The notes under the pieces are model-generated. The model had not been told where the DNA came from, ran no database searches, and saw only the letters and a program-made list of their open reading frames with translations. DNA of 64,000 bases from NCBI GenBank assembly GCA_023974075.1, contig JAMFTG010000211.1, positions 27,501-91,500 on the forward strand. Reading direction: 5' to 3'. The stretch's first letter is position 1. Each line of letters begins with the position of its first letter. The DNA comes from Chaenocephalus aceratus. Its lineage: Eukaryota; Chordata; Actinopteri; Perciformes; Channichthyidae. Positions 26,353 to 36,164 of the stretch are shown in pieces. The position numbers were made by a program, and so were the translations under genes.

Positions 26353-26667
26353 ATGGGAAACTACTATGCAAAACGCTCTGTATATATTGATCATAATGTA
26401 GTCCTTACCCGTTTAATAAGTGTGATGATGGGGACGATTGAAAACAGAACGAGTAGTGACCCCTGTGTAAAAAGAATGGCTGAAGTTTGTAAACTAGAAG
26501 ACATTTTGGATATCGTTCGTTCTGGCAGTACTATTCCGGGTCATTGGGAAACGATTGTAAACGAAATATTTAAAGTGGTCCTGGAATCTTCATTTTCCGA
26601 AACATTCTGTAACATTATCTCAGAAATGAAACAAACATCAAAAGTGTATCATGTGCTCTCATTGTAT
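26353..26667 (+). pseudogene. gene 4 of the palindromic element, left copy, 5' part (split by hAT)
   Basis: ATG at 26,353 (MGNYYAKRSVYIDH), 105 codons, then interrupted by a hAT transposon inserted at CATTGTAT. The frame resumes at 31,038 for 49 codons. A GHWETIVNEIFKVV segment is loosely reminiscent of a Bcl-2 BH1 region, which adintovirus-like genomes sometimes encode. The resemblance is too weak to assign. Confidence 0.7.
26660..26667. repeat. hAT target-site duplication CATTGTAT (left)
   Basis: Matches 31,030-31,037. The uninserted right arm has this octamer once. Confidence 0.95.
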
Positions 26668-27026
26668 CAGTGTTAATTTCGTTAACGAAAACTATGACGA
26701 AAAATGTTCGTCAACGACCTTTTTTACATGACTAAGACGAGACGATGACGAGCTAAAAATAGATTCTTGATAACGAAAACTATGACGAAATGTAAATGTA
26801 GTTTTCGTTGACGAGACGAGACGAGACGAAGGTGTTAAGGGTGGACTATCGGACATTAAAAATGCAGGATATTATTTTCCTCCAATTGTCCGTCTTCTCT
26901 TTCAAAATGCATCCCTGTCATTGGTTGAATTATTTGGGATTCTGGGAATTTGCACACCTCACTCACCCCCGCCCACCCCAGCTTCACTGCAGCAGCACAG
27001 GTGGTGATGATATCCAAACAGTGAAG

Positions 27027-30005
27027 ATGACGGATTCAGCGAAAGCGCTTTTAGTTTTTGGTCGCAAAAAAAGAATAGATATATGGACCAACTTTCTTTA
27101 TAACTCAGTAGAAAATAAAACACACTGCACTGCAACTGCGGGAGAAGGAGAGACGCCATGTGGCTTCAAATTAGTTGGGAAGAATACGACTAACCTGAAG
27201 AGGCACTTGAAGGCGCACCATCCTGCTATTTATGCCACGGTAAGTTAGCTAACTGTAACGTTACATGATAAGTCGTAACTAACTCGTATGTGGTAACGCT
27301 AACTAAGCATATACATTTGCTAACGTTAAGTCTATGTTACTGGGCAGTCTGCATTGGCAAGTTGCCATTGCCAATGCAGACTGCTAGCTAGTCACTAGTT
27401 ACTAGAGGCAAATGTACTAACTATCTATGTTAGCTTAGCCTTTCTTGCAAACACGTTTTCAGTTTCCGGTAGCAAATGAATGATTCTGGCAAGTTCCAGG
27501 CTAATGTTGGCTGGGCTTGCATTGCAATAACTATCTAGTCACTGCAATTATTGTGTGTTTTTTAAGAGTACACGGCAATTTATTTGGAAAATACTTTCTT
27601 ATCTCTAAGGCCAGGTAGGCATATATAATAGGCTAGTTGTATTGTATTATCACATAATTAGAATCTTCAAAATCTAAACTTGATATTATTGATATATTAT
27701 ATTTTAATGATAATACTATTACCAAAGGCATATTTTAAAGGGATTAGCCTACATTTAATTAATTGGAATTCATCTGTAGGCATTGTAGTTCTGTATAGGG
27801 AGTAATTATGCAATCTTATTTTTCCTCACCTAGATCCCAGAGACGAGTACTCCAAAACAGCAACCTGGTGCAAAGAATAAACAGTCAACTATCCCAGCAG
27901 CGTTCTCTTCCTCAGGACCAAAATATAAAGCAGACTCGCTGGAACAAGGCACCAAAGAAAAGGTCATTGCCCAGTGGATTGGACGCACCGGTCTACCTGC
28001 CCGTACAGTTGAGGATGAGGATTTCATCCTTATGATAGAGACCTTCGATAAGAGGCTGAACATACCCAAAAAAACAAAAATAAACAACTTAGTTGACAAG
28101 CTTTACATTGACGAGAAACAAAAATTCAAAGAAAGACTCGCCACAGCACGTAAAGTAACAATTGGGCTGGACATATGGACAAAAAAAGGGTTTACAGCAT
28201 CATTCCTGGCAATTAGTGCATGTTACTTTTGCACTCAGGAGAATAAAGCGAAGCACATATTGTTGAGACTTGACCAGATCTCCCACCCACACACTGCAGA
28301 GTCTATAAAGACTTGTGTGGAACAATGCACAGAGGACTGGGGAATACCAAAACACAACATTTTGACAGTCATAACAGATAACGGAAGCAACATGGTTGCA
28401 GCATTCAAAAAAACTGTACAAGATGAGCCCAGCAGCTCTGAGGAAGAATCCCAGGAGAGTGATGAGGAAGACTCTGAGGTTGTCGAAGACCGAAGGTACA
28501 TTATTTTAGTTTGTAGCTGTTAATATTTTCAGTATTTTCAGTAGCAGGCTCAATGACATAGATCATGTCATTGAGCTGTGCTTGGTTATATTCTCTTTTA
28601 GCATTTATATTACTTTATTTACCCAGAGGGAAATTATTTTGCAGCAGTTGTGGTAAAAAGTAAGATAGTGCAAATATATAGACTTCAAGTATAAACTAAA
28701 TATTAGAGTATAAAAGATCAACAGTAACTTGGTACAAAACCAAATGTACAGCCAGAAATGTGACAGTGTAACGGTATGGATCATAATAAGTATAGATGTA
28801 AAGATGTGTGTTAATACGTTGTATATTGTATCGCATTGTGTTGCTCATGGCAATTACATTTCCTAGAGGATTAATAAAGTATTTGTCTTTTTCTCTGTGT
28901 TTGTTTATCTAGGTACGGAGCCATAGAGAGGACCCCCTGTGTTGTACATACACTGCAACTCGTGGTGAACATGATCCAGAAAGATTTGAGTGTCAAACCA
29001 CTCCTTGACAGAATACGAGTACTTGTCCGGCTCTTCCGCAAGTCGTCTGTGGCAATTCAGCGACTGCTAAAGCTGTGTGGACTCACTCTGGTCAAAGACT
29101 GCCCTACTAGATGGTCCAGCACATACCTGATGATATCACGCCTTCTCCAAGTGAAGGACTCCCTTGTTCAGGTAGCTGATGGAATGGGCTGGGACTGTCT
29201 ACTGCTAAGTGAGTGGCAGAAGCTCACTGCTCTCAGAGATCTGCTCCTCCCCTTTGCTGAGGACACCCAGATGCTCCAGAGTGACACAATGTCCTTATCC
29301 CTGGTGTTGCCCGCCCTCCTGGACCTGAATGCTCACCTCTCTGAGTTCCCTGAGGCCCAGGGTTCTTGCCACAGGGACCTAGCTTCCCTGTCACAGAAGA
29401 TGAAGGAAAACATGGGCCAACGCTTCAGCTGCTTTCTTGATCCCAGTGATACAAAATTCTCTCCCCTCATTGCTGCAGCATGCTTCCTCGACCCTACAGT
29501 CTCACCCGAAACACTCATTGAAAATGAGCATGACGACGTACAAATCCAGGAGCTTCTGAGAAAAGCAGAAGATTACATTGCTCAGATGGTGTCACCAGTA
29601 ATACGGGAGGAGGAGACTGATGAGGATGAAGAAGAAAGGAGAGAGGTACCACTACCAGAGACAAAGCGGCCGAGATTTAGATTCCTGTCAAAAGCAAGTG
29701 CAAGCCGGCCATCTAGATCTAGCCTCTCAGTCTCAAAGCCCTGTGTCAGGCAGGAAATGCTGAAGTTCAAGGAGCAGCTGTCACAGCCCATGAACAAAGA
29801 GACTGCTCTTGACTTTTGGGCTGCACAGGGTTCTGTTTATCAGAGCCTAAAACCTCTTGCCTTGGATCTTCTGGCAATGCCAGCATCTCAAGCATTTGCT
29901 GAGCGAGTTTTTAGCATCACAGGTGACCTCACTCGTGGCCGTCGAAATAGAGCAAGAGTCATTTTAGAGAGAAGTGCTTTCCTCAAACTGAATAGAGATC
30001 AGTAG
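27027..30005 (+). CDS. hAT transposase with BED zinc finger, 655 aa, three exons
   Basis: Exons 27,027-27,239, 27,834-28,495 and 28,913-30,005 (stop TAG), joined by GT-AG introns with consistent phases (0 and 2), give an uninterrupted reading frame. A BED zinc finger lies at about residues 20-65 (C34, C45, H60, H64/65). RNase-H-fold aspartates lie in GLDIWTKKG (D184) and VITDNGSNM (D253). The hAT C/H motif is TPCVVHTLQ (C301, H304), followed by CPTRWSSTYL and the C-terminal hAT dimerisation block (DLLAMPASQAFAERVFSITG). An acidic Ser/Glu/Asp-rich loop precedes exon 3. It catalyses cut-and-paste transposition of the surrounding element. Confidence 0.92.
27344..27384. repeat. perfect hairpin in hAT intron 1
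   Basis: 17-bp arms (GCAGTCTGCATTGGCAA and its complement at 27,368-27,384) with a 7-base loop. Confidence 0.85.
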
Positions 30006-31029
30006 GCTAAAAGGTTGTTAATGCTACTACGGATGTCTGTACTTTGTCTGTTACTTTATATGAGAGTGCACTACAGAGGTGGTTCCCTCTGATTGTTTAT
30101 AAGGCCAAGTTTATTCAAGGTTTATCTTATTCTATAGGTATGTACTGTATGCACTTTCAACATTTTTATTTTATTTGTAGGTACAGAAACGTATAATGTT
30201 AAGGTGAGGGATAGTTTTATACAACAATTTATACTTTATAATTTATACAAGTTACTGCTTTGCACTGCATCTTGTGAGGGATGACCCTCTGTTCTGACAA
30301 GTTACTGACACACCATTGATAAATGTAGAGAGTCTACAATGGACTACAGTTTGAGTCACTGAGCTAACTCAAGTCTGTAATTTTCGTGATCCAAAACTTC
30401 AGGTGTCATGTCATTGTTCATCATTTATTGCTCTGTTTTGGGCATACGTGTCTTCACTTTTATTGGAGGTTTCGGAAAATAAATATAAGAAGGCTAAAAA
30501 AAATAATGTTTTGGTTCTTGACTTGGAGTAAAGAACATTCCACTATGTTACCAGTACCACTTGTATCTATGTGTATGCACTATCCTTACCTTAGAGGATC
30601 AGCAAGGACAACACAACAGTATTGCACCAATGTGAGAGTCTAGGCTAGAGATATCAAACTAACTAAGTAAAGGGTTAAGAGAGTGAAATGTTGCTTTACA
30701 AATTTCAACACTTGATACGGTCACCTTGATTCCAATTTCAGATACCTGTATTTGCCTAACTGAATTGGTTTAAAGAGAGAAAACATTTTGACTTAAAGTT
30801 AACTAAAATGTAATTTTTCATCGACTAAAACTGGACTAAAACTAGACTAAAACGTTTTGAGTTTTCGTCGACTAAAACTAGACTAAAACGTTTTGAGTTT
30901 TCGTCGACTAAAACTAGACTAAAACTATAAAGGATAGAAATGACTAAAATGTGACTAAAACTAATAACCATTTTCGTCTAAAGACTAAGACTAAGACTAA
31001 CTCAAAAATAGCTGCCAAAATTAACACTG

Positions 31030-31037
31030 CATTGTAT
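31030..31037. repeat. hAT target-site duplication CATTGTAT (right)
   Basis: Second copy of the octamer generated by hAT insertion. Confidence 0.95.
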
Positions 31038-31187
31038 GCTCTGTTTGTAGATGTAATGCATCTGTGTGTTGAAAACAGCATACACGTGAATATTTTGACT
31101 GAAGTGAAAAAACTCCATCACGATATCTCCAGTAATATGGGGAATTCTAAGCTGGAGACTGTCCTGGGGATGCTACAATCAGTATAA
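31038..31187 (+). pseudogene. gene 4 left copy, 3' part after the hAT
   Basis: Resumes the gene 4 frame for 49 codons plus TAA. After about 9 residues the sequence leaves the inverted repeat, so its C-terminal (VENSIHVNILTEVKKLHHDI...) is unique to this copy and differs from the right-arm version. Confidence 0.7.
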
Positions 31188-32175
31188 CTATTGATTTTGT
31201 GTGTGAAAAAAATAAAAAAAGTGGTTTTTTTACATCTAAAAACTGTTGTCATCATTATAGCAAGGGGAGCGTGTCTGATACATGTGTATTACAGTCCTTC
31301 TTGTTGTGTTTTTCAGTGTTTTTCAGTGTTTTCTGTGTGTCTGTACACACAAAGCACACTTCATTATCTACTTTTCAGTTTTTTAAAAGAAAAGTGTATC
31401 TTTCGGTAACTTTCTCAGAGAATTTAAGCATAAATCTGTCAAATGTTCAAAACAGCCTTGTTTCACTGAAATACCCTCAAAATGAAATGACAAACTGCCA
31501 TTAAGAGTCAGAATCCTAACGAAATCTCCTCAAACAGAGTACTTTCTACAGATGAAGCCTCCCACTCAACGCAATATGTCCCACCCACTCAGCAAATCAT
31601 ATAAAACTAAGGACGACCGTTAAAAACTAGCCATGGATCTGAGAAAAACCAAGTCTGATGTAGCCTGCCCTTATTCTCACCAGGATAACGGATATGGGCT
31701 TAATGACTGGATGTTACAAAGTAGGGGAGAGGATGTTCCCGAAGAAGAGCTCTCCTCTATATCATATCCATGTAAGGTCTTTAGGACAAAAGAGGACCAT
31801 GATAACATGACTTATGAAGAATATCTTTCTTTAAAAGATGGTATTATAGATAACCTTTATAGAAACAGTATATCTCATACCACTCGCCAAGATCGCAAAC
31901 GACAATTAGCAGAAAAGAATAGAAAAAGTAAAGAAAAACGAAGAAAAAGCAACATGAAAAGGAGAAGAAAAATTAAAAGCAAACGCAGAATGCGAATGAA
32001 AAGAAAAGGGACCATAGGACGGAAAACTAAAAAGACAAAAAGAAGGAAGGTGAAAAGAAAAAGAAACAAAGTGAAGAAATTTAAACTAGAGGATGGTGTT
32101 GTAGAGCCATTACCGGATCATAATAATCTTATAGATCATCTCCCGCTAACCGACTGCTGCGAATGTGTTGAACAA
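31065..32175. other. unique centre of the palindromic element
   Basis: Between the inverted arms. It holds the end of left gene 4, a non-coding stretch of about 380 bp (31,188-31,564) and the basic-protein gene. Confidence 0.8.
31565..31606 (+). promoter_or_regulatory. shared promoter-like cassette, centre copy (basic protein)
   Basis: ACTCAACGCAATATGTCCC then CTCAGCAAATCATATAAAA. The leader and GCCATGG start context are almost the same as for gene 3. Confidence 0.72.
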
Positions 32176-32220
32176 AGATGCATTACATCTACAAACAGAG
32201 CATACAATGAGAGCACATGA
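31633..32220 (+). CDS. lysine/arginine-rich basic protein (195 aa)
   Basis: Starts MDLRKTKSDVACPYSHQDNG. Residues about 80-150 are an almost continuous Lys/Arg tract (KRRRKIKSKRRMRMKRKGT and similar), followed by an acidic/Cys C-terminal (LPLTDCCECVEQRC). Strongly basic proteins of this kind act as DNA-condensing core proteins in adenovirus-like and Polinton-like viruses. That role is inference. Its last 15 codons lie in the right arm and overlap, antisense, the end of right gene 4. Confidence 0.65.
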   Translation: MDLRKTKSDVACPYSHQDNGYGLNDWMLQSRGEDVPEEELSSISYPCKVFRTKEDHDNMTYEEYLSLKDGIIDNLYRNSISHTTRQDRKRQLAEKNRKSKEKRRKSNMKRRRKIKSKRRMRMKRKGTIGRKTKKTKRRKVKRKRNKVKKFKLEDGVVEPLPDHNNLIDHLPLTDCCECVEQRCITSTNRAYNEST

Positions 32221-32516
32221 TACACTTTTGATGTTTGTTTCATTTCTGAGATAATGTTACAGAATGTTTCGGAAAATGAAGATTCCAGGACCACTTTAAA
32301 TGTTTCGTTTACAATCGTTTCCCAATGACCCGGAATAGTACTGCCAGAACGAACGATATCCAAAATGTCTTCTAGTTTACAAACTTCAGCCATTCTTTTT
32401 ACACAGGGGTCACTACTCGTTCTGTTTTCAATCGTCCCCATCATCACACTTATTAAACGGGAAAGGACTACATTATGATCAATATATACAGAGCGTTTTG
32501 CATAGTAGTTTCCCAT
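32136..32516 (-). CDS. gene 4, right copy (126 aa, uninterrupted)
   Basis: Mirror of 26,353; carries the empty hAT target. After HLC it runs out of the repeat into the unique centre, giving a different, shorter C-terminal (STHSQQSVSGR) than the left copy. It overlaps the 3' end of the basic-protein gene tail to tail. Function unknown. Confidence 0.6.
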   Translation of the reverse strand: MGNYYAKRSVYIDHNVVLSRLISVMMGTIENRTSSDPCVKRMAEVCKLEDILDIVRSGSTIPGHWETIVNETFKVVLESSFSETFCNIISEMKQTSKVYHVLSLYALFVDVMHLCSTHSQQSVSGR

Positions 32517-32587
32517 TTTTATTTTACTTAAAGAAAAAAGCCAATGTATCGAACAAGTCCCTGGCTTCTCCATCCAACTGCTGGTTG

Positions 32588-33085
32588 TTAGTCTTCTTCT
32601 TCTCCATCCAACTCGGCATGGATCTTTTCAAGTCTCTCCTTGAGGCGTCTGCAATTTTTGAGATTGTGAAGAAAAGCCTCCGAAGCGCCTTGGATCCTCC
32701 AATCATCCGTGAAAATGTCTTTATCATTAAGAGTCTGGTCGATCTCAGTAATGAAGTCGGTGAGCCAGAGTCTTTTCATTAACGCGTTGTAATTGTTTCT
32801 GAAGTAAAAATCGGACATGTCATTCAGAAAATCGTGTTGCCTCTGGCCGGGGTGACTGACTCGGCACCCGTTGCATATTTCTTCTCTGTACCGATGTATC
32901 ACCCTCTCCACAATATCAACCAACACCGCTTTCACTGTGTCCATAAACAGAGACGTTTTGGCCCAAGGAGCAAAATCAGCAGCAGTAGTATTGCAAGATT
33001 CGGGGTTCCCACATGGTGGTGTTGCTGGTGGACTCTGTTCCTGGCTGCAACTCGCGGGGGGAGTCTTGGCTTTTCTCTGCTCCAT
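32588..33085 (-). CDS. gene 3, right copy (165 aa)
   Basis: Mirror of 25,784-26,281. The zinc-site region reads ICNGCRVSHPGQRQH here. Same length and start context. Confidence 0.75.
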   Translation of the reverse strand: MEQRKAKTPPASCSQEQSPPATPPCGNPESCNTTAADFAPWAKTSLFMDTVKAVLVDIVERVIHRYREEICNGCRVSHPGQRQHDFLNDMSDFYFRNNYNALMKRLWLTDFITEIDQTLNDKDIFTDDWRIQGASEAFLHNLKNCRRLKERLEKIHAELDGEEED

Positions 33086-33121
33086 GGCTAGTTTACAACG
33101 GTCGTCTTAGCGAGGTCCTTC

Positions 33122-33168
33122 GTTTTAGATGATTTGCTGAGTGGAGGGTAGGGCTTATTGCGTTGAAT
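33122..33168 (-). promoter_or_regulatory. shared promoter-like cassette, copy 4 right (gene 3)
   Basis: Reverse complement of the 25,701 cassette. Confidence 0.7.
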
Positions 33169-33723
33169 GGGGGTAGTCAATTATAGAATTGAGAGTTTTT
33201 AGAAAAAAGTTCTTTAAGCGTTGTAGCTTTTTCATCTCATCTCCAGCAATAGGTCATCATTTAAGAACAAGTAATAGTTTTGTCACGATTCTACAGAAAA
33301 AAGTCAGAAAAGTATAGTTGCGTACATCAGGGTGTATCTCAAAGTATCTTGGTAACATAAAATAACTAAAATATGTAAGTTTATCAGAAAAGAAAAAACC
33401 TTGTTTATCTGAACAAGTGTTGCATACGCCAAAGTGTGTCTAAAAGTATCTTAGTAACACAAGAAAAAGAGAAGAAAGCGTTAATGTTAACAAAAACTGG
33501 ATTGTTCCACTGAAATAATAAATAAATAATTTCAAAAAGTGCGCTTAAAAAGAACAAATGTATTCAGATAAAAGTATTTTGTTAGACTATTAAGTCCACG
33601 ATGGTTACATTTAACCCCTAACCCATTTGTATTATATGTTTGTTTTCCTAATAAAGCCAGAGTCACCTGAATTAATTTAGTCTCCATACCTTTTATTTTT
33701 ATTTTTTACATGTTGTAACAATC
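33169..33723. other. non-coding arm segment (mirror of 25,162-25,700)
   Basis: Differs from the left arm by a small insertion near 33,537-33,560 (AAAAAGTGCGCTTAAAAAGA region). No gene. Confidence 0.6.
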
Positions 33724-33852
33724 TTAAAACATTTGTAGAGAACAAACACTGTGGTTAAAATGAGTGTCTTTATGACATCTCTCACACAGTTGGTATTTTT
33801 CACAAAATTCATTTTTAAACACATCTTCTTGATACAGAGACAACCCCAACAT
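33724..33852 (-). CDS. small ORF of the palindromic element, right copy (42 aa, putative zinc knuckle)
   Basis: Mirror of 25,033-25,161 with the metal-ligand-like residues intact: C23, C26, H27, H31, H34, C37 (LCERCHKDTHFNHSVC). It has its own promoter cassette upstream. Short, and supported only by two-copy conservation and context. Confidence 0.5.
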   Translation of the reverse strand: MLGLSLYQEDVFKNEFCEKYQLCERCHKDTHFNHSVCSLQMF

Positions 33853-33901
33853 TCTTTTTACATAGGTAGAATACACAATGTCTTTCTTTGAGAGGTCCTT
33901 A

Positions 33902-33945
33902 GTTTAAAATGATCTGGTGAGGAGGGTGTGACTTGTTATGTTGAG
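33902..33945 (-). promoter_or_regulatory. shared promoter-like cassette, copy 3 right (small ORF)
   Basis: Reverse complement of the 24,940 cassette. Confidence 0.65.
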
Positions 33946-34187
33946 TGGGAGGCAGAGTCCTCTGTAAAGGTGAGATTCTTTTTCACCAGTATAATGTCCA
34001 TCGATGTCTGACTCTGTTTAAAAAGTTCTTTAAGCTTTGTAGCTTTTCCATCAATCATTGTCAGCCAAGCAGTCAATGGCACCCGCACTGCTGTCTGAAA
34101 TACTCCACATGTAGAATTAAAAATCTCCAAAACAAAATCATCAGAGGGGTCCTTCCCCAGTGTCTCCAAATGGCTTACACGGTAATA
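33936..34187 (-). other. in-frame open extension downstream of the gene 2 stop, right copy
   Basis: Mirror of 24,698-24,949; open in the gene 2 frame after the same TGA. Confidence 0.5.
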
Positions 34188-34736
34188 TCATCGCCCCGAT
34201 GGTCCGCTTTTAGTTTCCCAGACGGTGCTTGTCAGGACTCTTCTCACTTCTGGCAGCGGGGAAATAACTCTTTCTTCCTCCACATTGAGGGGCGGCGGTG
34301 AAATCTCTTCTTTGATCTCGCATGCTGTCTGTGTTTCTTTGCTTTTCTTTGCAAATATCTTGTACACCGCTGGTTCCACTATGGTTTCTTGATGCACTAC
34401 TTCTTCCGGTACCGTGGTTGCGTGGAGATCTCTGGAAGACACCAGAGTTAACACAGCCCAATCTGTTGAGGTCAGTGTCGCTTTAACACTGCGGGGTCCG
34501 TACGTTTCTCCATTCTTCAGATTGTAGAAATGCAGTTCATTCGCCATATAGTTGAATACATAACCCCAAACATCGCCATTTTTCAGAGTCCATTCTTCAT
34601 GAAGTTCTTCGGCTGGAGGCATCTGAACCCGGCACATATATTGCATTCGTTTCTTGATTGGCGCTCCGGACTGATGGCTGTACGTTGTCACAGGCGTCTC
34701 GCTGATTAAACCCATATCTATGCTTCTCTTTGCCAT
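34188..34736 (-). CDS. gene 2, right copy (182 aa)
   Basis: Mirror of 24,149-24,697; one residue difference (RVQM for RVQT). Cassette upstream at 34,831. Confidence 0.75.
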   Translation of the reverse strand: MAKRSIDMGLISETPVTTYSHQSGAPIKKRMQYMCRVQMPPAEELHEEWTLKNGDVWGYVFNYMANELHFYNLKNGETYGPRSVKATLTSTDWAVLTLVSSRDLHATTVPEEVVHQETIVEPAVYKIFAKKSKETQTACEIKEEISPPPLNVEEERVISPLPEVRRVLTSTVWETKSGPSGR

Positions 34737-34830
34737 TTTTCTTTTTTGAAAAAGTGCCTTGGTGATTGGAAATAACTGGCCTGTTATCTAGTTTGAGCGT
34801 ATTTATTTTCGTCTATTTCCATCCCCTTAC

Positions 34831-34873
34831 TTTTAAATGATCTGGTGAGGAGGGCGGGACATGTTATGTTGAG
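34831..34873 (-). promoter_or_regulatory. shared promoter-like cassette, copy 2 right (gene 2)
   Basis: Reverse complement of the 24,012 cassette. Confidence 0.7.
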
Positions 34874-35740
34874 TGGAGGCGGAGCCCCTGTACAAGCTGG
34901 AGGCTTCATGGAGTGACATGGATCAGAAACACACATTCTTTATGGGTATTATCCCAGTGTTCTAAATCTGCCTACCTTCCCTGCACTTTTGTGTATAAAA
35001 GCTGAAAAAAGTAGATAATGAAGTACTTTGTTTTTAGTAGATTTCGTTAACCCCCTGAGGCAGTCCAAAAACTAAGAATCTGTCTCTTAACCCACCATCC
35101 CCCGAGAGCCATAACATACTCAACTCCCTACATGAAGTACTTTGTTTTTAGTAGATTTCGTTAACCCCCTGAGGCAGTCCAAAAACTAAGAATCTGTCTC
35201 TTAACCCACCATCCCCCGAGAGCCATAACATACTCAACTCCCTACAGCAGCTCGGGTGTGAACTCCCGTACAGAATGTCAGTCACTGTGTAACACTTTTT
35301 TAGTTTTGGTCGATGTGAGTGATATCCTGGAATCGTTTTAAATGTTGCCAGTTTTTGAATGATTTTAATAGTTTGTTTTACTTCGCATATTGACTGGCTA
35401 ATGTGTCATTTTATTTGTGTTTTATAGCTGTATTTGTCTGCCTTTCATGTCTGTGTTTTATATGTTGTAACTTTGTACATGCTGTCCCTCTTGGCCAGGT
35501 CACTCGTGGAAAAGAGATTTTAATCTCAATGAGTTTTTTTACCTGTTAAATAAAGAATATATATATATATATATATTAGTGACACTCTGCAGATTTGTGT
35601 GTAATTCACTCACAAAGGAACTGTAAGATACACTTTAATGGATGCAAAACCTATAGTTAATAAAAGTAATTATACATTAGTTCACAAACCTACAACTAAA
35701 GAGTACGCTGAAAACTATAATGTCCTTGTAGGGTTCTCAT
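34874..35740. other. non-coding arm segment (mirror of 23,146-24,011)
   Basis: Carries the same 115-bp direct duplication, interspersed-repeat fragment and (TA)n run. Confidence 0.7.
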
Positions 35741-35784
35741 TTTTAAATGATCTGGTGAGGAAAGGTGGGGCTTGTTATGTTGAG
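35741..35784 (-). promoter_or_regulatory. shared promoter-like cassette, copy 1 right
   Basis: Reverse complement of the 23,102 cassette. Confidence 0.6.
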
Positions 35785-35827
35785 GGGTAGGCTGAGCCCC
35801 TTGGAGAAAAGTCAGAGTCTTTTGCAG

Positions 35828-36049
35828 TCAAACCGGGGGAGAAATCCTGCTCGTTCCTTCAACCTTCCTTACAGAGCCCCTCCTCCAACACACATGACCA
35901 GAAAGAGGCTGTACTCTGAACCCACCCCCCCCCCGATGTCGCATTCGTTTCTTGACTGGCGCTTCAGACGGTTGACTTGGTAAGCTGAATTGTCTGTCTT
36001 TTTTAAATTTATTTTTGAGCATATCTCTATATGGTCGTAGCCTAGTCAT
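35828..36049 (-). pseudogene. gene 1 remnant, right copy
   Basis: 73-codon mirror of 22,840-23,058, differing by length changes in a poly-C/G run near 35,926-35,934. Probably non-functional. Confidence 0.4.
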
Positions 36050-36164
36050 TTATACAGAGGCTTTCATCAGTGTGAAATTACACATCAAAGGGATAGGCAT
36101 CAAAGGCTAATTAGATTAGACAACAAAGGGCTCTGAGGGGGAGGGGTCAAAGAGACTATCTTAT

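Larger units (their letters stand above)
26668..31029 (+). mobile_element. complete autonomous-type hAT transposon (4,362 bp)
   Basis: Terminal inverted repeats CAGTGTTAATTT / AAATTAACACTG, an 8-bp target duplication and a BED-type hAT transposase in three exons. Subterminal regions carry repeated GACTAAAACTAGACTAAAAC (right) and CGAAAACTATGACGAAA (left) motifs, typical transposase-binding sites. Both ends and the ORF appear intact, so recent activity is plausible. Confidence 0.95.
22255..31064 (+). repeat. left giant inverted repeat arm (interrupted by hAT)
   Basis: Mirror of 32,176-36,847. Similarity to the right arm stops abruptly after ATGTAATGCATCT near 31,064. Without the hAT and its duplicated 8 bp it is about 4.44 kb. 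Confidence 0.9.

Noticed and set aside
26353..31187. Calling gene 4 a Bcl-2 homolog
   Set aside because: Only a loose BH1-like stretch is visible; a profile search would be needed.
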